Position numbers and translations under genes: made by a program | Part shown: one piece after another, positions 32,948-41,255 of the stretch | Layout of the letters: each line of letters starts with the position of its first letter | How positions within the stretch are numbered: position 1 is the stretch's first letter | The notes under the pieces: generated by a model | Told to the model about the DNA's origin: nothing | The model's input: only the letters and a program-made list of their open reading frames with translations | The model's database searches: none | Source of the DNA: Acidimicrobiales bacterium | Lineage (GTDB): Bacteria; Actinomycetota; Acidimicrobiia; Acidimicrobiales; Aldehydirespiratoraceae | Direction: 5' to 3' | Assembly: GCA_029246685.1 (NCBI GenBank) | Contig: JAQWMR010000003.1 | Coordinates: forward strand, 1 to 64,000 | Length of the DNA stretch: 64,000 nucleotides

Positions 32948-34339
32948 CTAGAGCGGGCGCTGAAGGTGGAACGGGCGATTCTCTTCGATCGCCGCAGCGA
33001 TGCCCAGGAGACGCCGTTCTTCTCCCCACGGCGCCACGAGCTGAAGTCCGGCGGGAAGCCCAGCATTCGTGAACCCGGCCGGAATCGAGATCGCCGGACA
33101 TCCGGTGGCAGAGATCACGCAGCACGTGGTCATCCATTGGAGATAGTCGCTCATCGGATCGCCGTTGATCTCCGTTGGGAACTCCCGGTCTGCGGGGAAC
33201 GGTGCAACCTGGGCGCTCGGCAATGCGAGCACATCGTGCTCTTCGAAGAACGATTCCATCGTCGCGACCAGGCCGAGCCGCATCTCCTCCGCTCGCACAA
33301 CGTCGTCCCCGGTCAGCGAGAGGCCGTACTCGATGTTCGCCACCAGCGTCGACTTCATCGAGCGCCAGCCTTCGAGCGAAGAGAGGATCCGCATTGACCA
33401 GCCCCGCGCGATCCGGAACACCTCCATCGCTTCGCAGAGGTCCGGTGCGGCAGGCCGCGCCACGCCGCCGACGTCGACGATCGCGGCCGCGGTCGACTCG
33501 CAGCACGCGAGCACTTCCGGCTCCACCGGGAACATCTCCATGTCGCCACCGAATGCCAGACGAACATCGTCCGCCGCCGGTTCCAGGTCTCGAAACGAGC
33601 GGCCGTCCTCGGGCAGCGAGACGTCGTCATCCGGATGCGGACCGGCGAGAGCCGAGAGGAGAAGTGCGGCGTCGGCGACAGTCCGACCCATCGGCCCCTG
33701 CACGCCGAACCGATCGAGCTGGCGACGGGCCCCGAGCGGGCTCGGCACCCGGCCCATCGTGGGCCGCAGCCCGACCACGTTGTTGAACGCAGCCGGGTTT
33801 CGCAGCGAGCCGCCGAGGTCGCTGCCGTCCGCGATCGGGAGCATGCGAGCGCCGAGAGCAGCAGCAGCTCCCCCACTGCTCCCGCCCGCGGAATGATCGA
33901 GGTTCCACGGGTTGCGGGTGAGCCCGTAGACCTCGTTGAACGTGTGGGATCCGGCGCCGAATTCCGGCGTGTTCGTCTTGCCGATGATGATCGCTCCCGC
34001 CGCGCGGACTCGGCTGGCGACCAGGCCGTCCTCTTCCGCCGGTCGGTCAGAGGTGATCAAGGATCCGGCCCGAGTCGGCAAGCCGGCGACATCGTCGAGG
34101 TCCTTCACCGCGATCGGCAGACCGTGGAGCGGGCCCACAGGCTCGCCAGCGTCCGCCGCTGCTGCAGCCGCGAGGATCTCCTCTCGCGAGAACATCGCGA
34201 CGATGGCGTTCACATCGATGTTGACCTGCTCGATCCGGTCGAGGTGAGCGGTCACGACCTCCACCACGGATACGTCGCCGGCCCGAATCAGCTCAGCCAG
34301 CTCGACAGCAGACCGCTCGGTCAGGTCGTCGACATCCAT
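32948..34339 (-). CDS. Amidase signature-family hydrolase
   Basis: A 463-residue enzyme hydrolysing an amide or related bond. The Ser-Ser-Lys triad is visible: Lys79 in IAVKDLDD, the cis-Ser in AGGSSGGAAAALG (about 154/155) and the nucleophile Ser178 in DGSDLGGSLRNPA. ATG 34339 (MDVDDLTERSA) is chosen because it places the gene ten bases after the PrmA-like stop; a longer in-frame start at 34387 would overlap that gene. It belongs to the minus-strand run from the dehalogenase gene downward. The amide substrate is unknown. Confidence 0.92.
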   Translation of the reverse strand: MDVDDLTERSAVELAELIRAGDVSVVEVVTAHLDRIEQVNIDVNAIVAMFSREEILAAAAAADAGEPVGPLHGLPIAVKDLDDVAGLPTRAGSLITSDRPAEEDGLVASRVRAAGAIIIGKTNTPEFGAGSHTFNEVYGLTRNPWNLDHSAGGSSGGAAAALGARMLPIADGSDLGGSLRNPAAFNNVVGLRPTMGRVPSPLGARRQLDRFGVQGPMGRTVADAALLLSALAGPHPDDDVSLPEDGRSFRDLEPAADDVRLAFGGDMEMFPVEPEVLACCESTAAAIVDVGGVARPAAPDLCEAMEVFRIARGWSMRILSSLEGWRSMKSTLVANIEYGLSLTGDDVVRAEEMRLGLVATMESFFEEHDVLALPSAQVAPFPADREFPTEINGDPMSDYLQWMTTCCVISATGCPAISIPAGFTNAGLPAGLQLVAPWGEERRLLGIAAAIEENRPFHLQRPL

Positions 34340-34349
34340 GGGCGGCACG

Positions 34350-35156
34350 CTAGGCGTCTCGGGCGAGGACGAGCGCGGCCCAGTCACCGTCGAATTGTCG
34401 CTCGACGGTCACGAGCGGCGAAAGGTGACCGGCGACCTGGTCGCACTGCATCGGCGTCAACCCACTCACCCCGAGCCAGCCGCTCGGCGCCACGAGACGC
34501 ACGAGATCAGCGCGCAGTTCGACAATGCCGGCTCGGGCAATGTTGGCGAGGACGACGTCGAAGACCTCGCCGTCAGCAATCGGCAGCTGGTCCGATGCAG
34601 TGAGCTCGTGGGTTCGATCGTTCAACGCGGCGTTGCGACGGGTCGCCTCGACCGCTTCGGCTTTGAGATCCACGCCGAGCCCACGTCCCGCACCCAGCTC
34701 GAGCGCGGCCAGTGCGAGCACGCCCGTCCCGCATCCCACGTCCAGGACGGACTCGCCGCCGCGCAGGCGCCGAGCGAGCGCCTCGATCAGGAGCCGGGTC
34801 GTCGGATGGTGACCGCTGCCGAACCCACCGGGACCGAGCTCCACGAGACCGGGAAGCTCGTGGCGCTCGTGCTCGGACCAGGCGAGGCACACCGTGACGC
34901 GATCGGCGACGGTGACCGGTGTGGTGTTTCGGTGCCACGCAGCGCCGGCGGCGCCGCCGTCCGGCCGCGCGACCGCCATCTCACCCTCGGCGCGGAGCAG
35001 AACCGCGATCGACTCCGTAGACGCCACCGGCACGGAGGCAACCACCACGCGTCGCCGTTCAGCCGGCGCGACAACCGCATCGATCCGCGCGCCGAGTTCG
35101 ACGAGGCGCGTCTGGACGCGCTCCAGATCGGACGGGCTGGTGGCGACGACGAGCAC
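34350..35156 (-). CDS. PrmA-like methyltransferase (ribosomal protein L11 type)
   Basis: A 268-residue SAM-dependent methyltransferase. The C-terminal catalytic domain has the PrmA hallmark GFGSGHHPTT, motif I LDVGCGTGVLAL and the NPPY-like position as LANIARA. The N-terminal part is poorly conserved but of PrmA length. True PrmA trimethylates ribosomal protein L11; assignment to L11 is inferred and the divergent N-terminus leaves room for another substrate. The start is GTG 35156. Confidence 0.82.
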   Translation of the reverse strand: MLVVATSPSDLERVQTRLVELGARIDAVVAPAERRRVVVASVPVASTESIAVLLRAEGEMAVARPDGGAAGAAWHRNTTPVTVADRVTVCLAWSEHERHELPGLVELGPGGFGSGHHPTTRLLIEALARRLRGGESVLDVGCGTGVLALAALELGAGRGLGVDLKAEAVEATRRNAALNDRTHELTASDQLPIADGEVFDVVLANIARAGIVELRADLVRLVAPSGWLGVSGLTPMQCDQVAGHLSPLVTVERQFDGDWAALVLARDA

Positions 35157-35177
35157 CGCGAGTTTGTAGTTCGAACG

Positions 35178-36107
35178 TCAGGCGTCGAGCCAGGCCAGCA
35201 GCGTTGCCGAGTACTCCTCCGACAGATCCTCTTGCAGGAAGTGCCCTCCACCTTCGAGGATCACGTGAGGCTGGCCGGCCGCGCCGGGGATGCCTTCCAC
35301 GATCGGTCGCCAGCCGTTGGGAGCAACGACGTCCTTATCGCTGAAGATGGTCAACACGGGCTTGGTGAAGGTGTTGAGCACCTTCCACGCTTCGAAGTTT
35401 GCAAGGTACATCGGATTGTCGGGACGCGTCGGAAGGAGCTGCGTGAACGCCCGGCTCCCGACCGTCAGCGCCTCGTCCGGGTACGGCGAGCGGTAGCCGT
35501 TCACGACATCGTCCGATGGCTCGGTGACCATCACCATGGGCAGCAGGGTCCAGGGCTCCCACACCGGCGCCGCGGCCGCCATCGCCTGGAAGTCCGCGAG
35601 CGGGCCGGAGGCCTCGATCACGTCCGGCAGTGGTTCCGCGATGTCTCGCCATGGAAGACCGGTGTTGCTGATCGCCATGCGGGCAACACGGTCAGGTTGT
35701 TGGGCGGTCAGGCGCATGCCGACAATGCCGCCCCAATCGTGGAGGACGAACGTGATGTCGGTCAGCTCGAGTTCGTCAAAGAGCACCGCGCTCATCCAGG
35801 AGACGTGGCGCTCCACCGAGTAGTCGGCCATGGCCGACGGCTTGTCGGACATCCCCATCCCGACCAGGTCGGGTGCGATTGCGCGGTACCCGGCGTCGAC
35901 CACCGCCGCGATCTGGTGCCGCCAGATGTACGACCACGACGGGTTGCCGTGGAGGAAGACGACGACCGGAGCGTCCGGATCGCCGTCGTCGACCATGTGC
36001 ACGCGTAGGTCACCACCCTCGCCGTCGGGAATCGTCACGTAGCGGCGAGCGGCCGGATAGCCGGCGACGTCGTCGACGGCTTCGGCTGGGGATGACAGGA
36101 TCTGCAC
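35178..36107 (-). CDS. Haloalkane dehalogenase (alpha/beta hydrolase)
   Basis: Hydrolase of 309 residues that would replace a halogen on an alkane by a hydroxyl group. Features of the dehalogenase family rather than an esterase: the oxyanion/halide motif HGNPSWSYIWR (Asn55), an Asp nucleophile (Asp124) followed by Trp125 in LHDWGG, an acid in FSDKD and the catalytic His289 in GGGHFLQED. These match the HLD-I type subgroup. ATG 36107 is the start. It is the first gene of the minus-strand run ending at the amidase and is divergent from the GST-like gene with an inverted repeat in between. Confidence 0.88.
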   Translation of the reverse strand: MQILSSPAEAVDDVAGYPAARRYVTIPDGEGGDLRVHMVDDGDPDAPVVVFLHGNPSWSYIWRHQIAAVVDAGYRAIAPDLVGMGMSDKPSAMADYSVERHVSWMSAVLFDELELTDITFVLHDWGGIVGMRLTAQQPDRVARMAISNTGLPWRDIAEPLPDVIEASGPLADFQAMAAAAPVWEPWTLLPMVMVTEPSDDVVNGYRSPYPDEALTVGSRAFTQLLPTRPDNPMYLANFEAWKVLNTFTKPVLTIFSDKDVVAPNGWRPIVEGIPGAAGQPHVILEGGGHFLQEDLSEEYSATLLAWLDA

Positions 36108-36131
36108 AGCCGCAAGCTACTCAACTGCTTG

Positions 36132-36151
36132 TGAAACTGGCAATAGTTTCA
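36132..36151. promoter_or_regulatory. Operator-like inverted repeat TGAAACT-N6-AGTTTCA
   Basis: A perfect seven-base inverted repeat (arms 36132-36138 and 36145-36151) centred in the 85-base region between the divergent dehalogenase and GST-like genes. A second, overlapping pair, CAACTG and CAGTTG, extends it. The position and form suit a TetR- or GntR-type operator that would control both genes. No regulator gene is adjacent. Confidence 0.55.
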
Positions 36152-36192
36152 GTTGGCCCGGTACCGTCGCCGACAGCCGAACTGGGAGAGCA

Positions 36193-37221
36193 ATGACCGA
36201 GCCAGAAATTGTGATCCGGGGCGCCCACAGCTCGCCCTACAGCCTCAAGATGCGGGCCGTCCTGCGCTATCGGCAGATCCCCCACCGCTGGGCGCTGCGC
36301 GGCTCACCGGTCGACGACCTCCCCCAGACCAAGGTGCCGGTCATCCCTGCGCTCGGTTGGACCGACGGACAGGGCGGCTACTCCCATGTGATGACCGACT
36401 CGTCGCCGCAGATCACCAAACTCGAAGAGGACTTCGCAGGCCGCAGCCTCGTGCCGAGCGATCCCGCGCTCGCATTCATCGACTTCCTTCTCGAGGACTT
36501 CGCCGACGAGTGGGTCACCAAGGCCATGTACCACTACCGCTGGACGTACGAGGCTGACATCGAGAAGGCCGGCTGGCTACTCCCCCTCGACGCGAACCTC
36601 CAGATGCCCGACGACGTTCACGCCGCGATGCACGACGGCATCATCGAGCGCCAGGTCGGACGGCGGGCCCTCGTCGGCTCGACGGACGGCAACCTCCCGA
36701 TCATCGAGGGCTCCTACATCACGCTGCTCCAGATCCTGCAGGACCACCTCGGCCGTCACGACTTCGTACTCGGCGATCGGCCCGGTCGCGTCGACTTCGC
36801 GCTCTACGGACAGCTCAAGCCGATGCTCTGGTGGGACCCCACCCCGATGGCGCTCGGCGTCGAACACGCGCCGCGAGCCGTGAACTGGATCGAGCGGGTC
36901 GACGACCTGTCGTGGATCGCCGTGGACGGCGACAACGGCTGGTTCGATCTCGATGGCCTCGACGACTCCGTCAACGCCCTCCTGAAGGAGGCGGGCCACA
37001 CGTACGCGCCATTCATGATCGCCAACGCGGCCGCGCTGGACTCAGGCGCCGACGAGATGAGGTGCGAGATCGAGGGAATCACCTACCGCCAGGCACCGTT
37101 CGGGTACCAGGGCAAGTGCCTGACGTGGCTCCGCGAGGCGTATGCCGCACTCGGTGCTGAGGACCAGGCCCGCGTCGACGACGTCCTTGCGGGGACGGGC
37201 TGCGAGGCGTTGCTTGCCTGA
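36193..37221 (+). CDS. Glutathione S-transferase-like protein
   Basis: A 342-residue protein with a thioredoxin-like N-terminal GST domain (SSPYSLKMRAVLRYRQIPHRW, VPVIPAL) and an all-helical C-terminal domain extended by about 80 residues beyond ordinary GSTs. A VDFALYGQLKPM segment lies where the GST helical core is expected. Ser in the SSPYSLK site could be the thiol-activating residue. Actinomycetes generally lack glutathione, so the thiol partner or even the reaction is open. It is divergent from the dehalogenase gene and converges with XdhC (five bases). Confidence 0.75.
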   Translation: MTEPEIVIRGAHSSPYSLKMRAVLRYRQIPHRWALRGSPVDDLPQTKVPVIPALGWTDGQGGYSHVMTDSSPQITKLEEDFAGRSLVPSDPALAFIDFLLEDFADEWVTKAMYHYRWTYEADIEKAGWLLPLDANLQMPDDVHAAMHDGIIERQVGRRALVGSTDGNLPIIEGSYITLLQILQDHLGRHDFVLGDRPGRVDFALYGQLKPMLWWDPTPMALGVEHAPRAVNWIERVDDLSWIAVDGDNGWFDLDGLDDSVNALLKEAGHTYAPFMIANAAALDSGADEMRCEIEGITYRQAPFGYQGKCLTWLREAYAALGAEDQARVDDVLAGTGCEALLA

Positions 37222-37226
37222 GCCGC

Positions 37227-38009
37227 TCAGTGGATGGCGCCGTCGCCCTCCTTGAGGTTCGGCGCCGCTCGTCCCGCTCGCTGCGCGATGATCTCCGCGC
37301 AGATCGACACGGCTGTCTCTTCCGGGGTGCGCGCGCCGATGTCGAGACCGACCGGCGACATCAGTCGGGCGAGCTCCGCGTCGGTCACGCCGGCCTCGCG
37401 GAGACGACCCGTGCGGCTGTCGTGCGTCTTCCGGCTCCCCATGACGCCGATGTAGCCAACCTCGGTGACGAGTGCGCCCTGGATCGCGGGAACGTCGAAC
37501 TTGTTGTCGTGCGTGAGCACGCAGACGGCGTCGCGGGGGCCGAGTGAGGCACCGATCTCGTCGAGCAGATCGTTCGGCCACTTCACGACGACGGCATCGG
37601 CAACCGGGAAGCGGGCGGGCGTGGCGAAGACAGGTCTGGCGTCGCACACCGTCACCCGGTAGCCGAGCACTTTCGCTACCCGAGCGAGCGCGGCGGTAAA
37701 ATCGACTGCGCCGAAGATCACCATCTGGGGCGGCGGAGCGAAGGACTCGATGAACACGGCGACCGTGTCTTCGCGCGCTTCACCATGCTCGCCGTAGTGG
37801 CGCACGCCGGTGCGTCCGGCAGCCAGCTCGCCAGCCATGTCGCGGGCGACGACACGGTCGAGATCCGGGTGGCCGAGGGTGCCGGCCAACTCTTCGCCCG
37901 GTCGCAGAACGAGCTTTGAGCCGGTGTTCGGCCCCTCGATGACAGTCGCGACCGCGACGGGATCCTCGGTCTCGGCGGCCGCCTTCACGAGCTCGAAGAG
38001 GTCAGCCAC
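37227..38009 (-). CDS. XdhC/CoxI-family protein, C-terminal (Rossmann) part
   Basis: A 260-residue protein whose second half is the XdhC Rossmann domain: MVIFGAVDFTAALARVAKVLGYRVTVCDAR, then GYIGVMGSRKTH and PVGLDIGARTPEE. These factors insert sulfurated molybdenum cofactor into xanthine dehydrogenase or carbon monoxide dehydrogenase. No molybdoenzyme gene lies in the window, so the partner is elsewhere. It is six bases downstream of the XdhC N-terminal-type gene, forming the split version of XdhC. ATG 38009 is the start. Confidence 0.88.
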   Translation of the reverse strand: MADLFELVKAAAETEDPVAVATVIEGPNTGSKLVLRPGEELAGTLGHPDLDRVVARDMAGELAAGRTGVRHYGEHGEAREDTVAVFIESFAPPPQMVIFGAVDFTAALARVAKVLGYRVTVCDARPVFATPARFPVADAVVVKWPNDLLDEIGASLGPRDAVCVLTHDNKFDVPAIQGALVTEVGYIGVMGSRKTHDSRTGRLREAGVTDAELARLMSPVGLDIGARTPEETAVSICAEIIAQRAGRAAPNLKEGDGAIH

Positions 38010-38015
38010 AAGCAG

Positions 38016-38330
38016 TCACCAGTCGAACGGCTCGATGAAGAGATGGATCGTTCCGCCGCAGGTGAGGCCGACGGCGAATGCCTCGTCGTCGCTGTAGCCG
38101 AAACTGACCATCCGCCGTTCACCCGTCTGGATGATCTGCAGCGCCTCCTCGACAACCGCTCCCTCGACGCAACCGCCAGAGACGGAGCCGACCACCGAAC
38201 CGTCCTCACACACCGCCATGGCCGCGCCGGGATCGCGGGGCCCGGACCCCTCCAGCCGCACAACCCGAGCGACGGCGGAGGACTTGCCGGCGGCCCGCCA
38301 ACGGCTCAGGTCGTTCATGATCTCGCGCAC
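38016..38330 (-). CDS. XdhC/CoxI-family protein, N-terminal part
   Basis: A 104-residue XdhC_CoxI N-terminal domain. The signature GSVSGGCVEGAVVEEA and the FGYSDDEAFAVGLTCGG segment are conserved. In many organisms this domain and the Rossmann domain are one protein; here they are consecutive genes with six bases between. Start ATG 38330, with a second ATG (38318) as alternative. Probable role: molybdenum-cofactor maturation together with the next gene (inference). Confidence 0.88.
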   Translation of the reverse strand: MREIMNDLSRWRAAGKSSAVARVVRLEGSGPRDPGAAMAVCEDGSVVGSVSGGCVEGAVVEEALQIIQTGERRMVSFGYSDDEAFAVGLTCGGTIHLFIEPFDW

Positions 38331-38389
38331 ACTGCGAGGGTACCGGGCTGGCTCCGGCCGTCCTGATTCCCGATTGCTACGGCGCGAAG

Positions 38390-39322
38390 ATGGCGAAGGA
38401 CCTCCAGCAATTCCTCGATGCCGAAGAGCGCGTATGGTCGAGCCTCGGGGTCCAACCCAAGGACCGACGAGTCGCCCTTCCCTCGGGAGCGGGCGTCAGA
38501 GTGCAGGAGGTCGGCGACGGACAGCCGTTGATCTTCATCCACGGAGGTTCCGTCGGTGGAACCAGCTGGGCGCACCTCGCGGTGCGGCTCGAGGGCGTGC
38601 GCTGCATCCTGATCGATCGGCCGGGATGCGCCTTGTCCGACCCGGTACCCGGGGATCCGCCCCGGAGCATCGCCGAGATCCACACACACGCGGACGGCTT
38701 CCTCCCTGACCTGCTGGACGCTCTCGAACTCGAGCACGCCGCCATCGCCGCTTCGTCCTACGGCGGCTTCTTCGCCGTACGCGGCGCAGCGGCCGCCCCA
38801 CAACGCGTCACGAAACTAGTCGAGTACAGCTGGGTCGTCGGTGCTCCCAGCGAGGCCGCCCCGCTTACGGTCCGGATCGGAGCCCTGCCAGGCATGCAGG
38901 CCCTGATGACCCGGATTCCGATGACGCGCAGCATGGTCAAGGGCGCGCTGTCCCAGTTCGGGATGGGCAAGGCGATCGAGTCGGGGGCGTTCGACGACCT
39001 CATGCTCGACTGGGTCCACGCCTTGATGCGACACACCGAAACGCTCGCCAACGATGTGAGGTCGCTTCCCAAAGTCTTCACCCCGATTCGGGGGCAAAAC
39101 CCCGACGTGCTCCACGCCGATGAGGTCCTCGCGAAGCTCAACATGCCTGCCCTGTTCCTCTGGGGCGAGGAAGACCCCAATGGCGGCGCAGCCGTTGCTC
39201 GTCAGTTCGCGCCGCGACTACCGGACGCAGAACTCGTGGTGATCCCCGGGGCGGAGCACGCACCCTGGCTCGACGACATGGAGACGTGCGTGACGCACAC
39301 CCAGGCGTTCCTCGATCAGTAG
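38390..39322 (+). CDS. Alpha/beta hydrolase
   Basis: A 310-residue hydrolase of the alpha/beta fold. The oxyanion region is FIHGGSVGGTSWAHL; the nucleophile elbow is AASSYGGFFA, where the usual first Gly of GxSxG is Ala. The Asp is in WGEEDP and the His in PGAEHAPWLD. Substrate is unknown; the leading 45 residues before the fold look like a partial cap or linker. It is 10 bases upstream of the zinc alcohol dehydrogenase and likely cotranscribed with it. Confidence 0.85.
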   Translation: MAKDLQQFLDAEERVWSSLGVQPKDRRVALPSGAGVRVQEVGDGQPLIFIHGGSVGGTSWAHLAVRLEGVRCILIDRPGCALSDPVPGDPPRSIAEIHTHADGFLPDLLDALELEHAAIAASSYGGFFAVRGAAAAPQRVTKLVEYSWVVGAPSEAAPLTVRIGALPGMQALMTRIPMTRSMVKGALSQFGMGKAIESGAFDDLMLDWVHALMRHTETLANDVRSLPKVFTPIRGQNPDVLHADEVLAKLNMPALFLWGEEDPNGGAAVARQFAPRLPDAELVVIPGAEHAPWLDDMETCVTHTQAFLDQ

Positions 39323-39332
39323 AGTCCGTCTC

Positions 39333-40391
39333 ATGTCGACCTGCCGCGGCGTCGTCTTTCCTGGCGACGGCACCTACGAGACCCGAGAGTTCCCGATCCC
39401 CGAGCCAGTTTCCGGTGGCGCGGTCCTCAAGGTCGAGGCCGTCGGGCTGTGTGCGAGCGACGTCTCCCAGCTCCACGGCCATCACCACGTTCCGGGTGAG
39501 GTCTCACCGATCGTGCCGGGCCACGAGATCGTCGGCCGCGTCCACTCCTTGGCCGCCGATGCGGCGCTCGGCGTCGAGGTCGGCCAGCGGGTCGGCGTGG
39601 ACCTCGTCCTCTTCGGAGGTCGGGAAGGCCACGGACTCGACGTCTACGGCTACACGATCGGCCCGGAGGTCGAGCACGGACTCTGGGGCGGCTACGGCGA
39701 GTACATGGGCGTCTTTCCCGGCACCCACCTCGTTCCGCTCACCGACGACGTGTCGGCTGCCGAGCTCAGCCTCTTCGAACCGCTCGCCAGCATCGTGAAC
39801 TGGTCCGACATGCTCGACCTGCGGCCTCACGACCGGCTCGTCATCCAGGGTCCGGGCCACATGGGTCTGATCGCGGCGGCCTACGCAGCGAGCCAGATCG
39901 GCGTGCGCCAGATAATCGTCACGGGCACGTCGAAGGACGCCGTGCGGCTGGAGGCCGCGCTCGCCGTCGGTGCCCACGAGGTGATCAATGTGGACGAGGA
40001 ACCGGACCTCGTCGGGCGAATCCACGAGCTGACCCGCGGCGGCGCGAGCGCTGTGATGGAGCTCACTGCTCTCGCGACGCAGCCGGTCGCCGACTCGATC
40101 GAGATGGCGGCCTTCGGAGGTCGAATCCTGCTTGCCGGCCTCAAGGACGATAGTCCGACGGAGATCGTCAGCGACCACATCGTGTTCAAGTCCCTCCGCC
40201 TCATCGGCGGATCAGGCTCGACCGCACCCACCATGGAACGAGCCGGCGAGGTCCTCAACAGCGGAACGTTCCCGACCGAGGCCCTTCTCGGCGAGACGTA
40301 CACGCTGGATGAGTTGGATACGGCCCTGCAGATGCTCGAGCGCAAGATCGACGGTCGCGACGCGGTTCGGGTCAGCCTCGTCCACCCGTAG
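39333..40391 (+). CDS. Zinc-dependent alcohol dehydrogenase (medium-chain family)
   Basis: NAD(P)-dependent oxidoreductase of 352 residues. Catalytic-zinc ligands Cys40 (GLCASD) and His64-Glu65 (GHE) are present; the nucleotide motif is GPGHMGLIAAAYAA. The four structural-zinc cysteines of typical MDRs are absent: the lobe contains no CxxCxxC. That places it in the group lacking structural zinc (as in some sorbitol/threonine-type dehydrogenases). The substrate is unknown. The SDR gene converges with three bases between the stops. Confidence 0.88.
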   Translation: MSTCRGVVFPGDGTYETREFPIPEPVSGGAVLKVEAVGLCASDVSQLHGHHHVPGEVSPIVPGHEIVGRVHSLAADAALGVEVGQRVGVDLVLFGGREGHGLDVYGYTIGPEVEHGLWGGYGEYMGVFPGTHLVPLTDDVSAAELSLFEPLASIVNWSDMLDLRPHDRLVIQGPGHMGLIAAAYAASQIGVRQIIVTGTSKDAVRLEAALAVGAHEVINVDEEPDLVGRIHELTRGGASAVMELTALATQPVADSIEMAAFGGRILLAGLKDDSPTEIVSDHIVFKSLRLIGGSGSTAPTMERAGEVLNSGTFPTEALLGETYTLDELDTALQMLERKIDGRDAVRVSLVHP

Positions 40392-40394
40392 CTA

Positions 40395-41186
40395 CTAGGA
40401 GAACGGGGCGCCGGGCTCCACCTTGCCCGCGGTGAACGCGCCGTCGACGGTCAGGTCGATTCCCGACACGCAGCTGCTCTCGTCCGTCGCGAGCCAGAGG
40501 ATGGCATTGGCGATGTCGTCGAGGTCCGCGCTCCGATGGAACGGACGCTGTGGTCGATCCGGCAGCCGTTCGGTTCGGTCCTTCAATCGCTCCATGGCCG
40601 CAGCAACGAACGGCTCGACCATCTCAGTACTGCCGCCACCCGGACACACGTTGTTCACGCGGATCGCGTACATCCCGAGTTCGATCGCGGCGGCCTTCGT
40701 CAAGCCCCGCATCCCCCACTTGCTCGAGGTGTAGGCAGCCACGCCGTTGGAGCCCTCGATCGCGTCGATCGACGCGACGTTCACGATCGACCCGCCGCCG
40801 GCCTCGCGCATCGCTCCGATCACCGCTTGGATCCCGAGGTACGGGCCGACCTGGTTCACCATCACGACGCGGCGAACCACGTCCGGGTCGGTGTCGGCGA
40901 TCGCGCCGACGTCGAGCACCGCCGCGTTGTTGACGAGCACGTTGACTCCGCCGAAGCGATCCGTGCAGGTAGCGACTGCTGCCGCCCATTCATCGGGTTC
41001 GCGTACGTCGAGGCGCTGATAGACAGCCGAGTCGCCGAGCTCCGCAGCGACCTCGGCGCCGAGATCGTCGAGCACGTCGGCCAGGAGAACATTGGCTCCC
41101 TCGGCGACAAATCGACGCGCTGTCGCTGCCCCCGTCCCGCGCGCTGCGCCAGTGATGATTGTCGTTCGTTCGTCGAGTTGTCCCAC
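40395..41186 (-). CDS. Short-chain dehydrogenase/reductase (SDR)
   Basis: NAD(P)-dependent oxidoreductase, 263 residues. Cofactor motif TGAARGTGAATA, NNAA as VNNAAV, and the catalytic Ser (VASIDA), Tyr and Lys in YTSSKWG are intact. The C-terminal GIDLTVDGAFTAG is typical of FabG-like classical SDRs. GTG 41186 is chosen because the Rossmann strand follows at once. It is divergent from the P450 gene with 69 bases between the starts, so these may be co-regulated. Confidence 0.92.
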   Translation of the reverse strand: MGQLDERTTIITGAARGTGAATARRFVAEGANVLLADVLDDLGAEVAAELGDSAVYQRLDVREPDEWAAAVATCTDRFGGVNVLVNNAAVLDVGAIADTDPDVVRRVVMVNQVGPYLGIQAVIGAMREAGGGSIVNVASIDAIEGSNGVAAYTSSKWGMRGLTKAAAIELGMYAIRVNNVCPGGGSTEMVEPFVAAAMERLKDRTERLPDRPQRPFHRSADLDDIANAILWLATDESSCVSGIDLTVDGAFTAGKVEPGAPFS

Positions 41187-41255
41187 AGACTGGAACGTAG
41201 GCGCGATGCGCCCGCCGATCGACCGCGACGCGTCGTTCGTGCCAGTGTTGGCGCC

